This document shows, one piece after another, positions 17,236-25,423 of a stretch of 64,000 nt of DNA. Source of the stretch: Solwaraspora sp. WMMD1047 (GTDB lineage: Bacteria; Actinomycetota; Actinomycetes; Mycobacteriales; Micromonosporaceae); assembly GCF_029626155.1 (NCBI RefSeq), contig NZ_JARUBL010000001.1, positions 1,736,001 through 1,800,000 on the forward strand, in the 5' to 3' direction. Every line of letters begins with the position of its first letter. The stretch's first letter is position 1. A program made the position numbers and the translations under genes. The notes beneath the pieces were generated by a model. The model was not told where the DNA came from, made no database searches, and saw only the letters and a list, made by a program, of their open reading frames with translations.

Positions 17236-19001
17236 ACGTCGCACCGACCCGGCCGATCCTGCCCGTCGCGACAAAAAGCGACCTTCGCCGATATCTGCGG
17301 ACGCTTGTGAGGCGTTTCCCGTGGCGGTTTCTCGCTATCCTGGGCCTGCAAGCGTCCGCGGTGGCCACGGCGCTGATCCCACCGCGGCTTCTCGGCTCCG
17401 TCGCACAGGATCTGGCAGGCCATCGCGCCACCCAGGCGCAGGTGGCATGGTACGCGCTCGCGATCGCCGGCCTCGCCGTCGCGCAGGCGCTGCTCCTGGC
17501 CTTCGCGGCACGAGCCTCGGCGGTTCTCGGTGAGCTGGTGCTGGCCGAACTCCGCGAGGACTTCGTGGACAGCGTGCTGCGACTGCCACTGTCGACCATC
17601 GAGCGGGCAGGCAGTGGCGATCTCACGACGCGGACCACGCGTGACGTCGACGCCATGGTGAAGTCGATCAGGTCGGCCGTCCCCGAGGTGCTCATCGCGA
17701 TCGTGAGCGCGGGGATGCTGGTGGTCGCCATGGTGGTGAACGGGCCGCTGCTCGCCCTGCCGATCCTGATCGTCGTCCCGACGCTGCTCTTTGCGGGGCG
17801 CTGGTACCTACGCCGAGCGGGTGACGCCTATCTGGCCGAGAACGCGTCCTGGGGAGAACTGACCGAAGGCATCTCCCAGAGTGCCGACGGCGCTCGCACG
17901 ATCGAGGCGTTCGACCTGGCGCGACAGCGGGTGGAGCAGACCGACGGCGATCTGCGTCGGGCGTGGCGCGCCGAGAAGGCCACGTTGCGCCTGCGCACCT
18001 TCTTCTTCCCCCAGGTCGACGGAAGCTTCGCGGTCCTGCTCAGCGCCACCCTGGGTCTGGGCGGGTGGTTCGTCCTGCGAGGTTGGGCCACCATCGGATC
18101 TCTGGTGGCCGCGACCGTCTATGCGCAGATGCTGTCCCACCAGCTCGGCCAGATCCTGAGCTACGTCGACGAGTTGCAGGTCGCGGCCGGTTCCCTGGCC
18201 AGGCTGCTCGGTGTGGCGCAGGTGCGACCCGATCGCGAGATCCGCCCCGCCACCGTGCAGGACGAGCGGGTGGTGGCCAGCTCCCTGCGCTACTCCTACG
18301 ACTCGGCCGCGGAGGTGCTGCGCGGGATCGACCTGGAACTCCGACCGGGTCAGACCCTGGCGATCGTCGGGCCGAGCGGCGCGGGCAAGTCGACCCTCGC
18401 GCGCCTGCTCGCCGGAATCCACCCGCCGAGCGGCGGGTCGGTGACCGTCGGTGGCGTGCCGCTCGTCGACCTGCCGCTCGGGGACCTGCGGGGCCACGTG
18501 GCGCTGCTGACCCAGGAACACCACGTCTTCATGGGCACGCTGCGGGAGAACGTCGTGCTCGCCGATCCGGCAGCCACCGACGCCCGGGTGCGCGACGCCC
18601 TGGTCGCGGTCGACGCGTGGAAGTGGGTCGAGCAGTTACCCGCCGGCCTGGACACCATGGTCGGCTCGGGTCGGCACCGGATAACCGGCGCGCAGGCGCA
18701 GCAGATCGCGCTCGCCCGTCTGATCGTCGCCGATCCGCACACCTTGGTCCTCGACGAGGCGACGTCGATGCTCGATCCGAGCTCGGTGCGGAACCTGGAG
18801 AGGTCGCTCAGGGCCCTGCTCGACGGCAGGACGGTGGTGTCGGTCGCGCACCGCCTGCAGGTGAGCCGGGACGCGGATCGCATCGCGGTCGTCCGCGACG
18901 GCCTGATCGTCGAGCTGGGTTCACATCAGGAACTCATCGAGGCGGGGCGCGAGTACGCCGAGCTGTGGAAGTCCTGGCAGGGAGCCGGCAAGGCCACCTG
19001 A
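17232..19001 (+). CDS. ABC exporter subunit with intact Walker motifs
   Basis: The partner half-transporter, 589 residues, with a membrane domain (about 30-320) and an ATPase domain (about 345-585). Walker A GPSGAGKS (380-387), Walker B LVLDE (505-509) and the H-loop His540 are intact. The signature is altered: TGAQA at 485-489 in place of SGGQ. Together with the preceding subunit one composite ATP site is complete (this Walker A/B with the partner's LSGGQ) and the other is dead on both sides. It starts at GTG overlapping the previous stop by 4 bp. Likely role: export of the cluster product. Confidence 0.93.
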   Translation: MNVAPTRPILPVATKSDLRRYLRTLVRRFPWRFLAILGLQASAVATALIPPRLLGSVAQDLAGHRATQAQVAWYALAIAGLAVAQALLLAFAARASAVLGELVLAELREDFVDSVLRLPLSTIERAGSGDLTTRTTRDVDAMVKSIRSAVPEVLIAIVSAGMLVVAMVVNGPLLALPILIVVPTLLFAGRWYLRRAGDAYLAENASWGELTEGISQSADGARTIEAFDLARQRVEQTDGDLRRAWRAEKATLRLRTFFFPQVDGSFAVLLSATLGLGGWFVLRGWATIGSLVAATVYAQMLSHQLGQILSYVDELQVAAGSLARLLGVAQVRPDREIRPATVQDERVVASSLRYSYDSAAEVLRGIDLELRPGQTLAIVGPSGAGKSTLARLLAGIHPPSGGSVTVGGVPLVDLPLGDLRGHVALLTQEHHVFMGTLRENVVLADPAATDARVRDALVAVDAWKWVEQLPAGLDTMVGSGRHRITGAQAQQIALARLIVADPHTLVLDEATSMLDPSSVRNLERSLRALLDGRTVVSVAHRLQVSRDADRIAVVRDGLIVELGSHQELIEAGREYAELWKSWQGAGKAT

Positions 19002-19046
19002 GCCGGCAGCCCGAGGCGGGGTCGTCCCGACCGAGGCGGCCGCCCG

Positions 19047-20375
19047 TCAGGAGCCCGCGACACAGCACCGGGCGAGATCTTTGGCGAACTGCTCGACGAA
19101 GGCACTCTCGTACATTCCCTGCGCGCACGAGCAGTCGAGCACGCCGGTGCCGTCCTTGTAGAGGAAGAGCAGCATCGCCAGACCGGGCTGGTGGTAGTCC
19201 CCCGCGACGATGGGCAGCGACTCCCTGGTGAGCGGCACACCGTCAAGCTGGATCCCCGGGCCCTGGGTGTTGACGTTGAGGTAGCCGTAGGTGCTGGGCT
19301 TCCTGACGTAGGCGTCGGGGAACCGGGCGCGGACGTACTCCTCGTGGCTGAACATGCTGTGCTGGACCGCTTCCAGCATTCCGGCGCGGACCTTCGGCGC
19401 GAGCGACGAGACGGTGTCCTGCGCATCCACCGCGACGCGCAGCATCATCCGATTCGAGCAGTACGCGACCAGCTCCTGCGTCTGCGGCCACAGGCGTCGC
19501 GAGGTCGCGAAGTGGAAGCGGACGTCGGCGGGGTGCCCATGGGATCGCAGCGTCACGGCCGTGGCCGCGGAGGCCAGCATGGAAGGCGTCAGACGCAGCG
19601 CCGCGGCGCTCTTCTTCAACCGGTCGACGTCGTCGACCGACAGGTCCACCTGGTGACTGATGTAGGGAGCCAGCGAATCGCACTGCCCCAACTCGGGCAG
19701 GTCCAAGCCCGGATAGGCGCCGAGACCGGCGTTCTGCTCGTCCCACCATGACAGCGCCCGTCGGCCCACCTCGGAGGCGATCCAGGCGCGCTCGGCGCGG
19801 GCGAAGCCGGCCGCGTTGCTGACCAGCTCGTCGAATGCCGAGGGCGGCTGGTCGAGCAATCCCTCGTACACCCTGGTCAGGTCGGCGAACAGGACCCGGA
19901 CACCGGCGGGATCGATGATGCTGTGCTCGATCGACAATCCGAACGTGTCCGCGTCGGCACGGTGCAGGACGACCGCCCGGACGAGCGGCCGCTCGTCCGG
20001 TGAGAACGGCCGCTGTAGCCACGCGTAGGCCTCGGCGGCAGCGCCGTCGGGGTCGGCATCCGCGGCCATCTCACGCAGCGGCCAGGCCGCCTCGTCGGGC
20101 AGCAGGCAGCCGACCGTGTCGATCGAGTCGTCGGCGAGGAAGTAGGTCCGGAGGCTGCTGTGCCGGCGGGCGACGAGGCGGAGCGCCAGGGCGAGCCGGG
20201 GCACGTCAAGGCGGCCGGGGTAGGCGAATGCGTAGACCATCGGGTGCTTCCACCAGCGGTCCGGCCCGCGCAGGACGGCCAGCCGTTTGGTCTGGGTGGT
20301 CGTCGCCGGAATGCGAGTCTCACCCTCGTTCTGGTCGGCTTCGGCGAAGCCCCAGAGGTCCGAGCCGGCGGTCAC
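19047..20375 (-). CDS. Freestanding NRPS condensation-domain protein
   Basis: A 442-residue protein with the fold-level sequence features of a condensation domain: the N-terminal half carries SIEHSIIDPAG where HHxxxDG is expected. The second (catalytic) His151 and Asp155 are kept, while the first His is Glu150 and the Gly is Pro156. C domains of this kind join a carrier-bound acyl chain to an amine; freestanding ones often act in trans or release the chain onto a soluble amine. It starts at GTG overlapping the ATP-grasp stop by 4 bp and is the last gene of a three-gene operon. I infer a role either for the A-PCP protein, which has no C domain, or in final amide formation. Confidence 0.82.
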   Translation of the reverse strand: MTAGSDLWGFAEADQNEGETRIPATTTQTKRLAVLRGPDRWWKHPMVYAFAYPGRLDVPRLALALRLVARRHSSLRTYFLADDSIDTVGCLLPDEAAWPLREMAADADPDGAAAEAYAWLQRPFSPDERPLVRAVVLHRADADTFGLSIEHSIIDPAGVRVLFADLTRVYEGLLDQPPSAFDELVSNAAGFARAERAWIASEVGRRALSWWDEQNAGLGAYPGLDLPELGQCDSLAPYISHQVDLSVDDVDRLKKSAAALRLTPSMLASAATAVTLRSHGHPADVRFHFATSRRLWPQTQELVAYCSNRMMLRVAVDAQDTVSSLAPKVRAGMLEAVQHSMFSHEEYVRARFPDAYVRKPSTYGYLNVNTQGPGIQLDGVPLTRESLPIVAGDYHQPGLAMLLFLYKDGTGVLDCSCAQGMYESAFVEQFAKDLARCCVAGS

Positions 20376-21622
20376 CGGGAACTCCTTCGGTCCGAGACGA
20401 GCGGTTGCGCGCACTCGGCGCGAGCTGGATCGGCCGAGGCGTCGACGTCCTCGCCGGACCACTCCGCCATCCGGTGCAACCTGGCGATGAACGCATCGGC
20501 CGCAGCCTCGTCGGCGACCGTGAGGTACACCTCGAGGCATCCGGGGCTGGCACACTCCTCGGGGTCCAGGACCTCGATGACGCCGGGGACGACCGACACG
20601 CGCTCCAGCAGACCGTCCCGCGCGGGTAGCCGGGTGCGTCCGATCGTCTGCGGGTGCGGCTGTCGGACCGGCGGTGCCGCAGGCTCCCCGAGCGAGACTC
20701 GGACGAGCTCCTCCCACAGGTCCACCCCCAGGGCGTGCAACACCATCCGGGCGATGCCCATGCCGCCGGGCCTGATGGCCACCTCGCCGACCACCGGCCC
20801 TGACGGGGTGCGGAACACCTCCAGGTGCGTCACCCCCGCCTCGATGCCGAGCGCCGCGGCCACGCGCCGGTGCAGGTCGAGGACCTCCAGCGAGAACGGC
20901 TCGGTCTGGTCCACGACGCATCCGGCGTCCGCGTAGGGCGAGGTCTGCAGCGGTGGGATGAAGTAGCGGGACACTGCCGCCAGCGTCACCTCGCCGTCCT
21001 GCACGACACCGTCGCAGTGGTACTCCTGGGTGAACCGCACCGCTTTCTCGACCTGGATCGGCAGCCGCAGTCCCGCGAGATCGGCGAAGGCGCCGTCGCG
21101 GTGCCGCTCGGCGAATTCGTCGAGGGTGTGGATGTGGTAGGTGTAGTTGGAGCCGGTGCCGAGAACGGGCTTGACGACGACGGGCCATCCGGTCCGCAGG
21201 GCCGCTCGGGGCACTTCGTCGAGGGTGGCGACCTGGGCGTACGCGGTGACGGGCAGACCCGCGGCCCGCAGCCTGTCCTTCATCGCCCGCTTGTGCGCGC
21301 TCCACAGGGACTGGTCGAATCCCGGTCCCGGGACGCCGAGCAGGGAACGGACCAGGCCCGCGGCGATCACGCTCTTCTCCGTGGCGGCGATCACGTGGTC
21401 GACGGGTCCGTATGCGGCCAGCTCATAGGCTGCCGCCTGGACCTGTGTCAGGTCCGCGAAGTTGTCGACAAGCGCCAGTCGATGGCCGTCGTAGACGTCG
21501 GCATTCGCGGGTCGTGTCATGACGCGCAGGTCCACATCGGTGCGGGCGCGCAGCACGCGCAGGACCTCGGGTCGATCCGAGTTGAGCAGCAGCACCTGCT
21601 TCTTGGTCACCACCACCGTCAC
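20372..21622 (-). CDS. ATP-grasp ligase (1)
   Basis: A 416-residue ATP-grasp enzyme. The ATP-binding part has VVVKPVLGTGSNYT (about residue 145) and the metal-binding segment is EVAIRPGGMGI. Such enzymes activate a carboxylate as acyl phosphate and join it to an amine, giving a ribosome- and NRPS-independent amide bond. It is translationally coupled to both neighbours: GTG start overlapping the upstream ATP-grasp stop, and stop overlapping the C-protein start. Similar ligases make peptides in dapdiamide, tabtoxin-like and nucleoside-antibiotic pathways. The substrate here is not known. Confidence 0.88.
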   Translation of the reverse strand: MTVVVTKKQVLLLNSDRPEVLRVLRARTDVDLRVMTRPANADVYDGHRLALVDNFADLTQVQAAAYELAAYGPVDHVIAATEKSVIAAGLVRSLLGVPGPGFDQSLWSAHKRAMKDRLRAAGLPVTAYAQVATLDEVPRAALRTGWPVVVKPVLGTGSNYTYHIHTLDEFAERHRDGAFADLAGLRLPIQVEKAVRFTQEYHCDGVVQDGEVTLAAVSRYFIPPLQTSPYADAGCVVDQTEPFSLEVLDLHRRVAAALGIEAGVTHLEVFRTPSGPVVGEVAIRPGGMGIARMVLHALGVDLWEELVRVSLGEPAAPPVRQPHPQTIGRTRLPARDGLLERVSVVPGVIEVLDPEECASPGCLEVYLTVADEAAADAFIARLHRMAEWSGEDVDASADPARAECAQPLVSDRRSSR

Positions 21623-22824
21623 CGGCCCGTCTCGATCAGCACCCGAGCGGCCAGATCCTCGCAGGCGGCCGCTGCATCGGCGGCGTCCACGCCGTCGACC
21701 ATGACGTAACCAGCTCGGTCGTCCGTGGTCTGACCCGGACTGACGGCATCGCCGACCGCGACCTTGAGGTGAATGTCCGCCGTCGTGCCGGCGATGTCCG
21801 GGACGACGATGCGACGGACCGTTCCGGCCGGCGGCATGAGGAAGCGGATGGCGGCACCACCCCGGGCGACCGGCGCGTCGTCGGGCGGCGGCAGCAGACC
21901 GAGTGGGCAGCCCGCGGTGAGCGCCAGCATGTCCAGTCCGTAGACCCGCCGCAGCAGTTCGCTGATCTTGTCACCGCCGAGGCGGTTGTGCGACTCGATG
22001 ATGCGTGGACCCTGAGCGGTGATCCTGATCTCCGTATGGGCAGGTCCCTCGATCAACTTGATCACGTCGAGGGCCGCGCGCACGAGCGCGTCGACCTCCG
22101 CCAGAACGGATGCGGGCAGGGCGCTGGGCTGCGTGTGGCCGACCTCCACGAACGACGCGCTCACCAGCTTGTCGGTCACGGCGAGCAGGGCGTGCCTGCC
22201 CTCGTGGGAGAAGGTCTCGACGCTTACCTCAGGCCCGTCGAGGTACTCCTCGGCGATCGGGTTTACACCGCCTGCCGCCTCGAACGCACGCCACGCGTCC
22301 GCGGCATGGTCGGCCGTCGCCACGCGGATCACCGCATCGCTGCCGGTGCCCTCCGCGGGTTTCACGATGACCGGCCCGCCGACCATCCGGCAGAACGAGC
22401 CGAGCTCGGCATGGTTAGCCGGCGCGGCGACCCGGACAGGGCTGACGCCGTGCGCGTTCAGGACCTCTCGCATACGCCGCTTGTCGCGCAACAGGCCCAC
22501 CGTGTGCACCGAATTGCCCGGCACCTGGAGCCGCTCGCCGGCCGCGGCCGCGGGCAGCAGACCGAGCTCGGTCAGCGACATCACCCGGGCGAAGGGGCGC
22601 TCGGCGTGCAGGGGGGCCAGCGCCGCGTGCAGCGCGTCGAAGTCCGCCAGGTCCACCGCGATCGCCAGGTCGGCCTCGGCGGCCACCGACGGCGTCGGCT
22701 TGAACGTGTCATGGACGAACACCGTCTCGATGCCGAGGGCACGCGCCGCGCCCACCAACATGGGCGCGCCCGCGATCACGGCGATCCGCGGTGTCGCGGC
22801 GGGCTGGTCGGCGGATGTCGTCAC
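21619..22824 (-). CDS. ATP-grasp ligase (2)
   Basis: A second ATP-grasp enzyme, 401 residues from GTG 22824, the first gene of the operon. ATP-binding sequence PVIVKPAEGTGSD (about 145-157) and the late motif IIESHNRLGGDKI fit the carboxylate-amine ligase group, as does an N-terminal Rossmann-like start (RIAVIAGAPMLVG). The C-terminal 90 residues resemble the small extra domain found in many peptide-forming members. It is only distantly similar to the next gene, so the pair are not a recent duplication. They may form two successive amide bonds or act as a heteromer. Confidence 0.86.
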   Translation of the reverse strand: MTTSADQPAATPRIAVIAGAPMLVGAARALGIETVFVHDTFKPTPSVAAEADLAIAVDLADFDALHAALAPLHAERPFARVMSLTELGLLPAAAAGERLQVPGNSVHTVGLLRDKRRMREVLNAHGVSPVRVAAPANHAELGSFCRMVGGPVIVKPAEGTGSDAVIRVATADHAADAWRAFEAAGGVNPIAEEYLDGPEVSVETFSHEGRHALLAVTDKLVSASFVEVGHTQPSALPASVLAEVDALVRAALDVIKLIEGPAHTEIRITAQGPRIIESHNRLGGDKISELLRRVYGLDMLALTAGCPLGLLPPPDDAPVARGGAAIRFLMPPAGTVRRIVVPDIAGTTADIHLKVAVGDAVSPGQTTDDRAGYVMVDGVDAADAAAACEDLAARVLIETGR

Positions 22825-23197
22825 GTGCGCTCCAGCTGCTCGGCTCCGCGAATGTCCGCGGCGCACTCCAACAGCGTCGGCAACGGCGGCCCCCCTCGTC
22901 GATGCGGCACGATCTCGTTCGCGCGCAACCCAAGCCACGCACCGCCACGGCGGCGCCCATGCGCACTCTACCGTTCTCCCGCGTTCCGCAGGGGGCGCGG
23001 ATTTCCGGGCCCGGACGACGGTGCGTCCAGGCAGGCCAGAAGGCGCGAGCCCGCGGGTGCGCCGACGCCGGGCCGCGACCGCCCCGCGCCCCTGCTCTCG
23101 CTGCTCTATGGTCGACGCGTGGGCACGAGCCCTCCTGGAGGTGGACCCGCGTTCGGGCCGCGACCACCCCGGACCCTCATCAGCGGAGCGAGCCGAG
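22825..23197 (+). promoter_or_regulatory. Divergent intergenic region with candidate promoter
   Basis: These 373 bp separate the ATP-grasp operon (minus) from a methyltransferase gene (plus). I see no gene. TATGGT at 23107-23112 is a fair -10 box; transcription from about 23119 would give an 80-nt leader ahead of ATG 23198. A matching -35 box is not obvious. Confidence 0.35.
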
Positions 23198-23944
23198 ATG
23201 AACGTGAGTTACTCCGACCTGGTCACCGAGATGTATGAAATCTCTCAGCCGATCAGTCACAGCGTCGGCGACGTCGAATACTACAGCGCTCGCCTGGCCG
23301 ATGCGGACGGTCCGATCCTGGAGGCGGCCTGCGGCACCGGCCGCGTCCTCATCCCTCTCGCCGCGGCCGGCCACACGGTGGCCGGTGTGGACAACTCCGC
23401 GGCGATGATCGCCGCCTGCGAACGGAACTGCCGCGAGCACGGTGTGCGGGCGGAGCTGTTCACCGCGAGCATGACCGAGTTCGTGCGCGAGGAGGCGTAC
23501 GCGGCGATCATCGTTCCGCGGGGGTCGATCCGCGCGGTCAAGGGCCGCGAGGCGACGCTGGACGCGCTGCGCTGCTTTCACCGGTCGCTGGCTCCGCAGG
23601 GCACCCTCCTGCTCGACCTCAGCCCGCCCAACGTGGCGACCGAGCTCGGTGCGTTGGACTACTGGAGCGCGGGGTCGATCGCGTGGACTCGTCAGGACGT
23701 CCGCATCGACTACGACCCGGTCGCCAACTTCTCCACCAAGCTGACCCGTTACGAGAAGTGGGTCGACGGTGCGCTGGTCGCGACGGAACTGCGCCGGTTC
23801 TTCCTGCAGCACTGGAACGTGCACGAGTTCACCGAGGTGCTGCGGGAGGCGGGCTTCGGCGACATCGAGGTGAGCGCCGACTACCGCCCCGAACCTCCGC
23901 GCCCCGACAGCCGACGCTGGGTCTATCGAGCCGTCCGGGCGTGA
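23198..23944 (+). CDS. Class I SAM-dependent methyltransferase (1)
   Basis: A 248-residue methyltransferase with motif I ILEAACGTGRVLIPLA and the following acidic residue in VAGVDNS for SAM ribose binding. The rest fits the small-molecule O/N-methyltransferase fold. Substrate and methylated atom cannot be read from sequence. The ATG at 23198 begins where the fold begins; the frame is open far upstream but that part has no protein-like character. It is separated from the aminotransferase by about 160 bp that contain a palindrome, so it is probably transcribed apart from the sugar/nucleoside genes. Confidence 0.85.
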   Translation: MNVSYSDLVTEMYEISQPISHSVGDVEYYSARLADADGPILEAACGTGRVLIPLAAAGHTVAGVDNSAAMIAACERNCREHGVRAELFTASMTEFVREEAYAAIIVPRGSIRAVKGREATLDALRCFHRSLAPQGTLLLDLSPPNVATELGALDYWSAGSIAWTRQDVRIDYDPVANFSTKLTRYEKWVDGALVATELRRFFLQHWNVHEFTEVLREAGFGDIEVSADYRPEPPRPDSRRWVYRAVRA

Positions 23945-24033
23945 CGCGGCAGCGTCGTCCGGGGCTCGCGGGCACGCCACGGGCGGCCGGCAGCGGCCGG
24001 GCATCGGGGCTGACGGATGGGTCGTCCGGCTTG

Positions 24034-24051
24034 TATCTTGTGCCCAAGATA
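24034..24051. promoter_or_regulatory. Perfect 18-bp palindrome, candidate operator
   Basis: TATCTTGTGCCCAAGATA is a perfect 7-bp inverted repeat with a 4-bp spacer, 53 bp upstream of the aminotransferase ATG. It is AT-richer than its surroundings. Its size and symmetry suit a dimeric winged-helix regulator such as a MarR-type protein. It is placed to control the aminotransferase, phosphorylase, dioxygenase and kinase genes. No regulator gene lies in the island. Confidence 0.55.
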
Positions 24052-24103
24052 GCTGGACAGGCACGGAGGACGGCACCCATACATTGGGGCGGGGAGGCTG
24101 GCC

Positions 24104-25423
24104 ATGGGAATCTTGAGCAAGTCGGATCATCGTGCGAGGGCTGCTGACCAGTCAAGAGCCGTCGCGATGGACCATCCCGTCATTCGTCCCTGGTCGCCCA
24201 TTGTGGAGTCACCGGGCCGTGTCATGGCCGACCGGGCCCTCGGCGAGCGCCTGTGGGACGCCGACGGCACGGAGTACATCGACGCGTCCTCGCTGAACGC
24301 CGCGTGCGGGTACGGGCGGTTGGAGATCGTCGCAGCCGCCAGCGACCAGATGGCCCGTATGCAGGGCGTCGACCTGTCCATGCACGATCACGACGTTGCC
24401 GCGCGGCTCGCGCGACGGCTGTCGGCACACCTGCCGGCCGAACTCTCGCGCATCCTGTTCACCAACAGCGGCAGTGAGGGCATCGAGGCGGCCTGCTTCG
24501 TCGCCGCCTCCTACCACGCCCACCTCGGCCGGCCCCGGACGCGGGTGGTGACGTTCGCCCGTGGCTACCACGGCTCCACCACCTTGGCGCGCAGTCTGTC
24601 CCAGCTCGGGCCGACCGCCCACTGGTTCAACGACCCGATCCGGGTCACCCCGGTGACCATCCCCGGAACCGACCGGGACGCCCGTGACCCCGCGACCAGC
24701 CCGCTGCTGCTCGCCGCGTTCGCCGAGGCCATCACCCAGGATCCAGCCGACGCGCCGATGGCCGTGCTCGTCGAGCCACTGATCAATGTCGGGGGAGGGG
24801 TGGTGCTGCCGCCGGGCTTCCTGCGCGGCTTGCGGAAGTTGTGCGACGAGCACGGCGTCCTGCTGATCATCGACGAGGTATTCACCGGGATCGGCCGCAC
24901 CGGGCGCATGTTCGGGTTCCAGCACGAGGAGATCACGCCCGACATCGTGGTCAGCAGCAAGGGACTCAGCGGCGGCTACGCTCCCATCGCGGCGGTGGCG
25001 ATCCAGGACTACGTGTACCAGACTTTCGTCGACGACCCCTTCTTCGGCGGCGTGCGGTACGGACACACGACGAGTGGTCACCCCGTGGCGTGTGCGGCGA
25101 GTATCGCGGTGTTGGACGTCATCGAGAAGGACGGTCTGGTCGACAACGCCCGCCGCATGGGGACCCGCCTGTTGGACGGGCTTGCCTCGTCGATCGACCG
25201 CTCTGTCGTGCGAGACGTCCGCGGCCTGGGCATGCTTGTCATCCTCGAGATGGACGGCGACGACAGCGCGGCCGCGCTGGCGGAGGGCGCCCGAAAGCAG
25301 CGACTGTTGGTGCGCCAGCAAGGGCCGATCGTGATGGTCGTTCCGCCGCTGACCGCCGACGCCGACGTCATCGACGACATCGTCAGCCGTATGCGCTCGG
25401 CGCTGGACGGCGTCGATGGCTGA
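24104..25423 (+). CDS. Class III PLP-dependent aminotransferase
   Basis: A 439-residue fold-type I aminotransferase of class III. PLP-binding features are visible: NSGSE at 121-125, Asp257 in IIDEV and the Schiff-base lysine K286 in VSSKGLSGG. Members convert aldehydes or ketones to amines with an amino-acid donor. A GGGGAGG ribosome-binding site precedes the ATG. The stop overlaps the phosphorylase start by 8 bp, and the dioxygenase follows. In uridine-derived antibiotics an aminotransferase converts uridine-5'-aldehyde to 5'-amino-5'-deoxyuridine; the gene neighbourhood suggests the same here, by inference. Other class III roles such as beta- or omega-amino acid formation cannot be excluded. 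Confidence 0.92.
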   Translation: MGILSKSDHRARAADQSRAVAMDHPVIRPWSPIVESPGRVMADRALGERLWDADGTEYIDASSLNAACGYGRLEIVAAASDQMARMQGVDLSMHDHDVAARLARRLSAHLPAELSRILFTNSGSEGIEAACFVAASYHAHLGRPRTRVVTFARGYHGSTTLARSLSQLGPTAHWFNDPIRVTPVTIPGTDRDARDPATSPLLLAAFAEAITQDPADAPMAVLVEPLINVGGGVVLPPGFLRGLRKLCDEHGVLLIIDEVFTGIGRTGRMFGFQHEEITPDIVVSSKGLSGGYAPIAAVAIQDYVYQTFVDDPFFGGVRYGHTTSGHPVACAASIAVLDVIEKDGLVDNARRMGTRLLDGLASSIDRSVVRDVRGLGMLVILEMDGDDSAAALAEGARKQRLLVRQQGPIVMVVPPLTADADVIDDIVSRMRSALDGVDG

